32,724 nt of DNA from Pseudomonadota bacterium (GTDB taxonomy: Bacteria > Desulfobacterota > Desulfobulbia > Desulfobulbales > JAHJIY01), in the NCBI GenBank assembly GCA_018823175.1, contig JAHJIY010000007.1:1-32724 (forward strand). The letters run 5' to 3'. Shown here piece after piece: positions 25,166-32,724 of this stretch. The notes beneath the pieces were generated by a model, which saw only the letters and a program-made list of their open reading frames with translations, had not been told where the DNA came from and made no database searches. The position numbers were made by a program, and so were the translations under genes. The number at the start of each line of letters is the position of its first letter. Within the stretch, counting starts at the first letter, position 1.

Positions 25166-26755
25166 TTGAGTAAACGGATTAAAAAAGAAATAGCCCGGCG
25201 GCGGACCTTCGGGATTATCAGTCACCCTGATGCGGGGAAAACGACCCTGACCGAGAAGTTGTTACTTTTCGGCGGGGCCATTCAGATGGCGGGAGCGGTA
25301 AAATCCCGCAAGACCAGTCGGGCCGCGACCAGTGACTGGATGAGTATCGAGCAGGAACGCGGGATCTCGGTCACTTCCTCGGTCATGAAATTTAATTATC
25401 GGGATTATGAAATAAATCTGCTCGATACGCCGGGCCATCAGGATTTTTCCGAAGATACTTATCGGGTGCTAACCGCGGTGGACAGTGCGTTGATGGTTAT
25501 CGACAATGCCAAGGGGGTGGAGCAGCAGACCGAGAAGCTGATGGAAGTCTGCCGGATGCGGAACACCCCGGTCATGACCTTTGTCAATAAGCTTGACCGG
25601 GAAGGACTTGATCCCCTGGCAGTCCTGGCCGATATTGAGGAGAAGCTGCAGATAGAGTGCACGCCTCTGTCCTGGCCGATCGGCATGGGCAAGGGTTTCA
25701 GAGGTGTTTATAATATATTTCGCAAGGAGCTGTATCTTTTTACCCCGAGTAAGGACAGCAAGCCGGTGGATGGAATTGTGGTCAGCAGCCTGGATGATCC
25801 CCGGCTTGCTGAGTTGATCGGCGGGGCGGAGGCTAAGACCTTGCGCGAGGAGCTCGATTTGCTGGCCGGGGCGGCCAATCCTTTTAATCATGAGGATTAT
25901 CTGAAGGCGGTCCAGACCCCGGTTTTTTTCGGAAGCGCAATCAATAACTTCGGGGTGCGAGAATTACTGGATTCTTTTGTTGAACTGGCTCCACCCCCCG
26001 GCATTCGGGCGACGGTCACCCGTGATGTTGACCCGGCGGAAGAGGCGTTTTCCGGCTTTGCTTTTAAGATCCAGGCCAATATGAATCCGGCCCATCGGGA
26101 CCGGATCGCTTTTTTCAGGATCTGTTCGGGGCGTTTCCAGCGGGGAATGAAGGTGCGGCATCATCGGATCGGCAAAGAAGTTGCTTTGGCCAACGCCACC
26201 ATTTTTATGGCCCAGGACCGGACCAATGTGGAAGAGGCCTTTCCCGGTGATATTATCGGGATCCATAATCATGGCACGATCAAGATCGGCGATACCTTTA
26301 CCGATAAGGAACCGTTGAAGTTTACCGGAATCCCGAGTTTTGCGCCGGAGCATTTTCGCCGCATTATCCTGCGGGATCCGTTGAAGGCCAAGCAGCTCAA
26401 CAAGGGTTTGGTGCAGTTGGCCGAAGAGGGTGCGGTCCAGTTATTCCGACCGCTGATGGGCAGCGATTATATTCTGGGCGCAGTGGGGGTCTTGCAGTTT
26501 GAGGTAACCATGTCCAGGCTGAAGGCGGAGTACGGGGTGGAGGCGACATCCGAACCGGTCTCTTATGCCACTGCTCGTTGGGTGGAGTCCAAAAATCCTA
26601 AAAAGATGGAAGAATTCAAGCGGGCGAGCCAGGCTAATCTGGCCCTTGATGCGGAAGGCCATCTGGCCTATTTGGCGGCCAGTGAATGGCGCCTGGCCCG
26701 GACCATGGAATTGTCTCCGGAGATAGAGTTTTATAAAACCAGGGAACATGGTTGA
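25166..26755 (+). CDS. prfC: Peptide chain release factor 3 (PrfC)
   Basis: A translational GTPase that removes RF1/RF2 from the ribosome after peptide release. The product is about 529 residues, as usual. The G domain has P-loop HPDAGKTT, switch [16 protein letters not shown], and NKLDREG. The region [15 protein letters not shown] is the RF3-type switch I (EF-G has a different one). Later motifs GVLQFEV and [10 protein letters not shown] mark RF3 domain III. I choose the TTG at 25166 ([20 protein letters not shown]), seven bases after GAGGT; a TTG at 25145 would add seven residues. The TGA stop (26753-26755) is part of the first GGTTGAA heptad. It is a stand-alone housekeeping gene. Confidence 0.95.
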   Translation: MSKRIKKEIARRRTFGIISHPDAGKTTLTEKLLLFGGAIQMAGAVKSRKTSRAATSDWMSIEQERGISVTSSVMKFNYRDYEINLLDTPGHQDFSEDTYRVLTAVDSALMVIDNAKGVEQQTEKLMEVCRMRNTPVMTFVNKLDREGLDPLAVLADIEEKLQIECTPLSWPIGMGKGFRGVYNIFRKELYLFTPSKDSKPVDGIVVSSLDDPRLAELIGGAEAKTLREELDLLAGAANPFNHEDYLKAVQTPVFFGSAINNFGVRELLDSFVELAPPPGIRATVTRDVDPAEEAFSGFAFKIQANMNPAHRDRIAFFRICSGRFQRGMKVRHHRIGKEVALANATIFMAQDRTNVEEAFPGDIIGIHNHGTIKIGDTFTDKEPLKFTGIPSFAPEHFRRIILRDPLKAKQLNKGLVQLAEEGAVQLFRPLMGSDYILGAVGVLQFEVTMSRLKAEYGVEATSEPVSYATARWVESKNPKKMEEFKRASQANLALDAEGHLAYLAASEWRLARTMELSPEIEFYKTREHG

Positions 26756-26884
26756 AGGGTATGAGGTTGAAGGTTGAAGGGTATGAGGTTGAAGGTTGAA
26801 GGTTGAAGGCTGAAGGCTGAAGGTTGAAGGCTGAAGGCTGAAGGGTATGAGGTTGAAGGTTGAAGGTTGAAGGTTGAAGGTTGA
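26750..26884 (+). repeat. GGTTGAA/GGCTGAA tandem heptad array
   Basis: Fifteen full 7-mers (GGTTGAA or GGCTGAA) and one partial unit are interrupted three times by the 8-mer GGGTATGA. The array begins in the last two codons of prfC. The opposite strand stays open and would read Phe-Asn-Leu-Gln-Pro-Ser-Thr again and again, which is an effect of the repeat and not a gene. It is different in sequence from the AATTACG repeat but has the same unit length. Confidence 0.92.
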
Positions 26885-26989
26885 GGGGGAGGTTGGACTT
26901 CATGCCCGGGCGGAAATGATTTTTTTATTTTTATGATGATCGCTTTTTTGAGAAGATTTGTTTTTGCTGATCGCTAATATTTGACGAAC

Positions 26990-27133
26990 TCACAAAAAGT
27001 CGGGGGATGGCTAAGCATAAATTTCGATATATAAGGCGTAGTGATTTTTCAGGTGCGAGGCCATACATGTGGTATGCCGAGTGGCTGAAAAATTGCTACA
27101 ACGCGGTAGGTCGGAGTTTTTGCGACGCCATCA
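26990..27133. repeat. Large imperfect palindrome next to the exonuclease stop codon
   Basis: The centre is near 27068 (CCATACATGTGGTATG). Inner arms GTAGTGATTTTTCAG (about 27039-27052) and CTGAAAAATTGCTAC (27085-27099) pair well. Outer arms include AAAAAGTCGG on the left and a TTTTTGCGACGCCATC-type arm on the right. The element ends at the exonuclease stop codon (27131-27133). It belongs to a style of intergenic palindrome that I recall as many-copy in Desulfobacterota genomes. The rest of the 375-base gap (26885-26989) shows nothing else. Confidence 0.75.
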
Positions 27134-27760
27134 ATATCTGAAATCAACAAAACCCATGTCTTTAAACCCCAGGTAGAGTTCACGCCCGACCCAGGCGTCG
27201 GTTGCGGCATATCTTATCTGTTTGTTGGTCAATTCTTCTGTTGCCCAATTGGAACGCTGGGCTCCTTTTGAAATACGGAAATTCAAAAGAACGGCCGACA
27301 GTCCGCGCAGGCCATGATTCCTGATTCCAATCTCTTTGGCAAGATCTGCCAGTTCCACGAAGCCGGCCTCGGTAAAGGGGCCCAGTTCTTTCAATTGCTG
27401 AAGATCGAAGCTGATTGAGACGCCTGCCTTGATTATGTTTTTATTTTCTAAAATTTTGCGTAATTTACCGGGGAATTTGAGTTGTTTTAACTGGATCAGA
27501 TAAACAGTTTTGGCGCCGGCCAGCTGGATCAGGGCCGGCGGATAGCTCTGGCCCTTGACGTAGGCCGGGCGGGTTTCGGTGTCAAATCCCAGGACGGATT
27601 CCATGCTCAGTTCTTCAACTGCCCGCTCCAGTTCTTCCTCGGTGCGGACTAATTTTATAGTCCCATTGTAGCCCCGGATCGGCATCTCATTTATTTCATC
27701 CCGGGTCATTCTCCGGTCAAATCCTGGTCTTTCAAAATCTACAGCTAAAATATTATTCAT
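27131..27760 (-). CDS. 3'-5' exonuclease, DEDDy type (RNase D/WRN-like)
   Basis: About 209 residues. The DnaQ-like fold shows its metal ligands: FDTET (Asp and Glu of Exo I, about residues 59-63), GVSISFDLQQL (Exo II Asp), and YAATDAWVGREL (Exo III, Tyr and Asp four residues apart, hence DEDDy). Such stand-alone domains trim RNA or single-stranded DNA ends; the substrate is not evident, and there is no HRDC domain as in RNase D. The start is uncertain: the frame stays open to an ATG at 27796, and an ATG at 27709 sits closer to the region I expect to be conserved; none has a good ribosome site. It is divergent from the cyclase gene. Confidence 0.85.
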   Translation of the reverse strand: MNNILAVDFERPGFDRRMTRDEINEMPIRGYNGTIKLVRTEEELERAVEELSMESVLGFDTETRPAYVKGQSYPPALIQLAGAKTVYLIQLKQLKFPGKLRKILENKNIIKAGVSISFDLQQLKELGPFTEAGFVELADLAKEIGIRNHGLRGLSAVLLNFRISKGAQRSNWATEELTNKQIRYAATDAWVGRELYLGFKDMGFVDFRY

Positions 27761-27931
27761 TTGTTTAATTTCTAAACCTTTTCGTTTTAAGATCATTTGT
27801 AATACTTTGTTTCTTAGGTGGAAGTTTACAATTAAGCAATAAAACCATAAAATTTCAACCTAGACAGCGGTTTTTTGTGTGAAAGGGTATTATTTGTCTG
27901 CAGATAAAATCTGTAAGCTTAAGGGGTGAAG

Positions 27932-29959
27932 ATGGAAAAGAGATTGCATAAGAAGATCGTGTTCAGCCTGTTGGCCTTGGTCTCGGTTTTTGCGGTGATT
28001 GTTCTTTGCTATATGCAGACGCCGTTGTTGGAGGGTTTTGAGGCCAAAACCTATGACCTGAGATTCAAGGCGATGCGGGGCGCGGTCGCGGCCCGGCCGG
28101 ATATCGCTCTTATTGCCATCGACGGGAAAAGTATCGCTGAGCTTGGCCGCTTTCCTTTTAGTCGAAAATATTACGCTTCTTTGGTGGATCAGGTAACGGC
28201 GGCCGGTGCCAAGGCCCTGTTGATGGACGCTTTTTTCCCTGAGCCCGAGAGCGCCGAGGTCGATCAGGCCTTTGCCGCGGCCATGGCCCGGGCCGGTAAT
28301 GTTTATCTGGCGGTGGCTTTTGATCTTAATCGCGATTGTGTGGCCGTCGGGGTGACGGAGAGTATCAAACAACTGAGCGGGGCAGCCAAGGGATCCGGTC
28401 ATATAAACTTTTTGCCGGATGAAGATGGAATTAACCGGCATACCATGCCGCTGATTGCCTACGGTGATAAAATTTATCCTTCTCTGGCTTTGCGCGGCGC
28501 GATGGAGGCCTTGGGGGTTGAGGAGATCGAGCAGAGCACCTTTAATATAAAGGTTGGCGAGGTCCGGATTCCTACCGCAGTCAATGGCACGATGATGATC
28601 AATCATATCGGCCCGCCGGGCAGTTATCAAACCTTTTCCTTTGTTGATGTGGTCAAAGGGCGGATTGCCGCTGATCTGCTTAAGGACAAGCTGTTGTTTA
28701 TGGGTGCCACCGCTCTTGGGATATATGACATGCGGGTCACCCCGTTTGACGGCAACACGCCGGGGGTGGAGATCAATGCGACCATTGCCGATAATATCAT
28801 CAGCGGCAATTTCATTCGACGCAGCGGGGTCGAGGCCATTATCGATATTCTGTTTATCTTCATTTTAGGGATGGCCAGTTTTCTGGTGATTGCCAAACTG
28901 CGGCCCTTTCCGGCCTTTTTTTTGCTTCTGTTGTTGGCGGGAGGATACATCGCTTTTACTTATTATATGTTTGTAGCCGGATACTGGTTCAGTATGGTTT
29001 ATCCCCTGGCCGGCATGATGGTCGCCTCGGCGGTTTCCGCCGGTTTTCGTTTTGTGACCATGGATCGGCGGGCCAAGGAGATCAGGTCGATCTTTTCAAG
29101 TTATGTTTCCGGCAAGGTGGTCGACCAACTGGTCAATGATCCTGAAGGGGCGGGGATCGGGGTAAGTACCAAGGAGGTGACCGTCCTTTTTTCAGATCTT
29201 AAGGGTTTTACTTCTTACAGTGAGCAGGTTGAACCATATAAACTGGTTAGCACTCTTAATGAGTATCTGGCTGAGATGACCAGGGTGATCATGAGCCATG
29301 GCGGAACGGTTGATAAATTTCTGGGGGACGGGATCATGGCTTATTGGGGCGCTCCCCTGGCCCAGGAAAATCATGCCGAACTGGCCATCGGTTGCACCTT
29401 TGTCATGCAGGAGAGGATGGCCGCTCTGCAGAAAAAATGGCGCAAGGACGGGACGCAGCCTTTTTCCTTTCGGTTGGGGATTAATTCCGGCGAGGTGATC
29501 GCCGGGACGATTGGGGCCAAGGGCAAAAAAATGGAGTATACCATTATCGGTGATTCGGTTAATCTGGGTGCCAGGCTGGAGGGGACCGCTAAATTTTATG
29601 GGGTGGATATCCTGGTCAGTGAAAGTACCTATCAAGCGACCAAGGAAAAGTTTATTTATCGGAATCTTGATTATATCAGGGTGGTCGGGAAGAGGGTTCC
29701 GATCCAGATCTATGAGCTGGTGGCGGCTGGTGATGACCCGGACAGAGAAACGCTTATCGCCGGTATCTCGCAATTTGAGGAGGCTTTGGCCTTTTATCGG
29801 CAAAAGCTTTGGGGGCAAGCCTTGGCTGTTTTTGAAAAATATAGTAAGGAGTACCCTGACGATCGGGTGGCTGAGCTTTTTGTCAACCGGTGTGTCTCTT
29901 TTGAAAAAGATCCTCCGGTCGGAGCGTGGAATGGTGTTTATGATCGGCAGGAAAAATGA
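27932..29959 (+). CDS. CHASE2-domain class III adenylate/guanylate cyclase
   Basis: 675 residues. After an N-terminal helix (about 9-27) comes an extracytoplasmic CHASE2 domain (about 35-290: YDLRFKAMRG, ALIAIDGKSIAELGRFPFSR, LLMDAFFPEP, DGINRHTMPL). Three helices follow at about 303-375, then the class III cyclase domain (about 412-575). Both metal-binding Asp are present (D422 in FSDLKGF, D466 in FLGDGIMAYWG), as are K533 and T537 (KMEYT), the purine-choosing pair typical of ATP-using enzymes, and N544/R548 in VNLGARLE. So cAMP is the likely product. A TPR-like tail ends the protein. The ATG at 27932 fits AAGGGG better than the GTG at 27926. The CHASE2 ligand is unknown. Confidence 0.92.
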   Translation: MEKRLHKKIVFSLLALVSVFAVIVLCYMQTPLLEGFEAKTYDLRFKAMRGAVAARPDIALIAIDGKSIAELGRFPFSRKYYASLVDQVTAAGAKALLMDAFFPEPESAEVDQAFAAAMARAGNVYLAVAFDLNRDCVAVGVTESIKQLSGAAKGSGHINFLPDEDGINRHTMPLIAYGDKIYPSLALRGAMEALGVEEIEQSTFNIKVGEVRIPTAVNGTMMINHIGPPGSYQTFSFVDVVKGRIAADLLKDKLLFMGATALGIYDMRVTPFDGNTPGVEINATIADNIISGNFIRRSGVEAIIDILFIFILGMASFLVIAKLRPFPAFFLLLLLAGGYIAFTYYMFVAGYWFSMVYPLAGMMVASAVSAGFRFVTMDRRAKEIRSIFSSYVSGKVVDQLVNDPEGAGIGVSTKEVTVLFSDLKGFTSYSEQVEPYKLVSTLNEYLAEMTRVIMSHGGTVDKFLGDGIMAYWGAPLAQENHAELAIGCTFVMQERMAALQKKWRKDGTQPFSFRLGINSGEVIAGTIGAKGKKMEYTIIGDSVNLGARLEGTAKFYGVDILVSESTYQATKEKFIYRNLDYIRVVGKRVPIQIYELVAAGDDPDRETLIAGISQFEEALAFYRQKLWGQALAVFEKYSKEYPDDRVAELFVNRCVSFEKDPPVGAWNGVYDRQEK

Positions 29960-30088
29960 AGCCCGGATGGGAGTTTTAAATTCGGAGGTCGGCAGGAATA
30001 ATTTAAGAGAATGATTCTAAATAGAAATATGTTTATGATTAATGTACAATTTAGCTAAAGATAATTTTTTTCAGACCGGGAAATAAAT

Positions 30089-32724
30089 ATGAACATGAAA
30101 AATGCCGTAAAGTTGCTGATTTTATGGCCGCTGATCTTCTCTCTTTTATCTTGTGGCGGGGCTCCTTCCGTGCCGCCGTCCTCCGCTTTTTTACAGGTTA
30201 AATTTCTCAAGGATATAACGGTCAACGGCCCGATTTATCTGACGGTTGATCAGGATGAACAGCTTTACGTGATCCAGGAGGATGGATTTATCAAGGTGAT
30301 GGATAAGGAGGGGAAAAATGCCGTTTCCTTTGAAACCCAGGACAAGGCGGGAAAGCCACTGGTTGGTAAAGCGGCGGGCATAGCTGTTTATCAGGATAAT
30401 ATCTATGTGACGGATTCCGACCTGCACCGGGTATCGATCTTCGGGCGCGATGGCCGTTTTCGCGAGAGCTTTGGCCGTAAGGGCGGTGACCCCAAGGAAT
30501 TTAATAAACCGATGGGGGTCTGTGTTTATCGGGGGGTAGTATATGTTGCTGACAGCGGTAATAGCCGAATCCAGGTGTTTAGCTCTGATGGGATCTATCT
30601 GCAGACGATTACCGGGTTTGATGAGAAACTAAAAGAACAGCCCAAGGGCCATATGCTTGACGAACCGGTTGATGTGGCGGTTGGTTTGAACGGCAGAATT
30701 TATGTGGCGGATGTCGGGAGCAACCAGCTGAATATCTATAATCTTGATGGCAGTTATGCCGACCGGTTGCTCAATGTTGGTCGGCCGGTTTCGGTGGTTA
30801 CTGATCATAATGGTTATTTTATGGTTGATCAGAGCGGGGTTAATGTCAGAAAATATAATTTTGATAATAAATTGCTCTATTCATTCGGCTCCAAAGGAAA
30901 GGGACGCGCCCAATTTGGCAGTATCGATGGTCTGGCGGTTGATGGTGAGGGCAAGATTTATGTCGCGGACCGTCGAGGTAAATCCTTGCAGACTTTTATG
31001 CCGGAAGATGCGGTATCTGTTCTTATGCCTGACCGGATGTCTCCTCCTACCTCGGTCCGCTGGTTGCGTGATGTCTCGCGGGAGGTCTCTGATATTGCCG
31101 TTGGGCCGGACGGGGCTATTTACGGGGTCGACCTGGATAACAAGGCGGTTTTGCGGATAGTCGACGGTAAGGTTGAAAAGACCATTACCATTCAGGACGG
31201 GCAGCCCGTGGCGGTCGCCGTTGATCATAAAGGATATCTCTGGATGGTAGATAAACGCCAGAGAAAAGTGTTCAAAATGGACCGGGACGGCAAGGTTCTG
31301 ATGTCCTTCGGTTCATCCGGCAGCCGGCCGGGCAGCTTTTCAAAACCCACGGATATTGCGGTTTCCGATGCCGGATTTATTTACGTTGCCGACCGAGGTA
31401 ATGAGTGGATCCAGGTTTTTAATGGTGATGGAGTGTTTTTGAGTTCAATCACTAAAGGCAAAGGGCAGATCCCGCTCGCCGATCCGATCTCCATCAGTCT
31501 CGACCAAAACAACATTTTATATGTCTTGGATCGGGATAGCATGTCGGTGATGTCTTTTTCCGCCAATGGTAAAGCGCTGAACGTATTTGGCCGAAAAGGC
31601 AAAAACGTCGCTGATTTTTCCAAGCCGGTCAGTCTCTTTGCGGCGGCAGGGGAAGTTTTTGTCCTTGATGCCGGCACCAGAAGTATAAAGGTCTTTAGTG
31701 GGGAAGGGGTTTTTCTTCGGCAATTCGGGGCCGGCGGCAGCGGTAGGGGTGACTTGGATGACCCCGCCGACCTTTGTGCCATTGATGAGGTTTCTTTTCT
31801 GATTTCAGATCCCGGTAATAAAAGGTTGCAGGTACTGACCAATATCTATAGCCCGACCGCGCCGGATGAAGTATCTGCCATCGGCGGCATGCGGAACGTA
31901 GAGCTTACCTGGAAAAATAATGTTGAACCATATCTGGAATCTTATCAGGTCTGGCGGGCTATAAAAGAGGCAGGGCCTTATAGCGTTGTTGCCAATGTCG
32001 CGGAGAATACTTTCAATGATCCTAACGTCAAGCCGGGTGAAACATATTATTACCGGATAGCCGCGGTGGCCAAGGAAGGCAATGAAGGCCCCAAAAGCAA
32101 GGTTGTCTCTGCGGTGCCCAAGACCCTCAAACCTTCGATGCCCTCAGGTCTGGTGGCGGAGGCCGCCGAGTGGTCGGTGCGTCTGAGCTGGGAGAAGAGC
32201 AAGGATGATTTCGTCACCCATTACCGGATTTATATGAAGGATGGCGAAAGCCGGACAGAGATCGGTCATACGCCGGAAACATTCTTTGTCAGTTATTCCC
32301 TGGCCTCGGATGCGGCCTATGAGTATTTCGTGACCGCAGTCAGTACCGATGATGTCGAGAGTGAGGCTGCCTATGCAAAAGTGGTGACCAAACGTTCGAC
32401 CAAACCGCCACTGGAGACTGATGTTATCGAAATGCAGGATGTCTTTTCCAATACCTACAAGATTTATGAGACCGACCGGATGGGCCGGATCAAGGTAACC
32501 AATAATACCGGTCTGCCGATTACCGATATCAAAATATCTTTTACCGTCAAGGAATTTATGGATTTCCCTTCGGAGCTGGTGATCAAGGAATTGGCCCCGG
32601 GAAGTGTCGAGCTGGATCTGAAGGCGGTATTTAATAACAACATTCTGCGGGTCACCGAAGATACCCCGGTTCAGACCGAGATTCGGGCCCTTTATTACGA
32701 CAACAATTTGCCGGTGGAATTCAG
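30089..32724 (+). CDS. NHL-repeat lipoprotein with fibronectin type III domains (truncated by window edge)
   Basis: 878 full codons are present and the frame is open at the right edge. The N-terminus is a lipoprotein signal with lipobox LLSC (lipidated Cys at 22). Residues about 35-585 are NHL/beta-propeller repeats, each with a variant of IYVADxGNxRIQVFxxDG and often followed by FGxxGxxxGxFxxP. Two fibronectin type III-like domains follow (about 587-675 and 677-770, the latter with SGLVAEAAEWSVRLSW). After about 775 comes another beta-rich domain (IKVTNNTGLPITDIKISF) that is cut off. It starts 129 bases after the cyclase gene on the same strand. A protein-binding or structural role at the cell envelope is likely; the partner is unknown. 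Confidence 0.85.
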   Translation, partial: MNMKNAVKLLILWPLIFSLLSCGGAPSVPPSSAFLQVKFLKDITVNGPIYLTVDQDEQLYVIQEDGFIKVMDKEGKNAVSFETQDKAGKPLVGKAAGIAVYQDNIYVTDSDLHRVSIFGRDGRFRESFGRKGGDPKEFNKPMGVCVYRGVVYVADSGNSRIQVFSSDGIYLQTITGFDEKLKEQPKGHMLDEPVDVAVGLNGRIYVADVGSNQLNIYNLDGSYADRLLNVGRPVSVVTDHNGYFMVDQSGVNVRKYNFDNKLLYSFGSKGKGRAQFGSIDGLAVDGEGKIYVADRRGKSLQTFMPEDAVSVLMPDRMSPPTSVRWLRDVSREVSDIAVGPDGAIYGVDLDNKAVLRIVDGKVEKTITIQDGQPVAVAVDHKGYLWMVDKRQRKVFKMDRDGKVLMSFGSSGSRPGSFSKPTDIAVSDAGFIYVADRGNEWIQVFNGDGVFLSSITKGKGQIPLADPISISLDQNNILYVLDRDSMSVMSFSANGKALNVFGRKGKNVADFSKPVSLFAAAGEVFVLDAGTRSIKVFSGEGVFLRQFGAGGSGRGDLDDPADLCAIDEVSFLISDPGNKRLQVLTNIYSPTAPDEVSAIGGMRNVELTWKNNVEPYLESYQVWRAIKEAGPYSVVANVAENTFNDPNVKPGETYYYRIAAVAKEGNEGPKSKVVSAVPKTLKPSMPSGLVAEAAEWSVRLSWEKSKDDFVTHYRIYMKDGESRTEIGHTPETFFVSYSLASDAAYEYFVTAVSTDDVESEAAYAKVVTKRSTKPPLETDVIEMQDVFSNTYKIYETDRMGRIKVTNNTGLPITDIKISFTVKEFMDFPSELVIKELAPGSVELDLKAVFNNNILRVTEDTPVQTEIRALYYDNNLPVEF

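Noticed and set aside
16785..26884. Heptad arrays as a CRISPR
   Set aside because: Units are 7 bases in tandem with no spacers, and no cas gene is near.
26634..26903. Minus-strand open frame with repeated FNLQPST-like peptide
   Set aside because: It is the reverse reading of the GGTTGAA array, which has no stops on that strand, and it runs into the antisense of prfC. No ribosome site or family match.
27890..28630. 246-codon minus-strand frame antisense to the cyclase
   Set aside because: It overlaps the CHASE2 domain coding sequence, has no ribosome site and no known motif.

Overview
The window looks like chromosome from a motile, Gram-negative, anaerobic member of the Desulfobacterota (the former Deltaproteobacteria; a sulfate- or sulfur-metabolising lineage is likely). 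The clues are a 113-residue tetraheme cytochrome c3, a NikR/NikMN-Q nickel system whose operator is of the type described for this group, a sigma-54 type promoter before flagellar hook genes, a response regulator with the Cys-rich tail common there, TonB receptors, and intergenic palindromes of a style I know from such genomes. No rRNA, tRNA, CRISPR array, transposase or integrase was recognised.

Layout. 1-480: start of a membrane sensor running off the left edge (minus). 481-993: non-coding, with a direct repeat of GTAACAC and a large palindrome. 994-4783: metal block with an ArsP_2-type permease, nikQ and nikMN (minus) and nikR (plus), with a good NikR operator between nikMN and nikR; the ATPase nikO is not here. 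5057-7020: histidine kinase and response regulator separated by a terminator-like hairpin whose loop holds the kinase stop codon. 7419-12478: sigma-54 type promoter, fliK-flgD-flgE, terminator. 12504-15147 (minus): an FAD/NAD(P) oxidoreductase, a rhodanese/ferritin-like fusion and a cytochrome c3. 15443-16666: a J-domain/MinD-type ATPase fusion.

16785-24953 is the most unusual part. Two paralogous TonB-dependent receptors, a YfiR-family periplasmic protein, a four-helix-bundle (23S rRNA intervening-sequence) protein and a hybrid histidine kinase with a CHASE8-like periplasmic domain lie on one strand. Every gap in this row, and the gap before it, is filled by a palindromic repeat built from the 7-mers AATTACG/AATTATG. 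The four-helix-bundle gene lies between two nearly identical 64-bp direct copies and looks like a cassette inserted between the YfiR gene and its kinase. In Pseudomonas, YfiR represses the CHASE8-bearing diguanylate cyclase YfiN; here the same sensory pair appears coupled to phosphorelay output and to outer-membrane receptors. I infer an outer-membrane to periplasm to inner-membrane signalling chain.

25166-26755 encodes release factor 3, whose stop codon lies inside the first unit of a second 7-mer array (GGTTGAA). A large palindrome then abuts the stop codon of a minus-strand DEDD exonuclease. 27932-32724 holds a CHASE2 adenylate/guanylate cyclase and the first 878 codons of an NHL-repeat/fibronectin lipoprotein that runs off the right edge.
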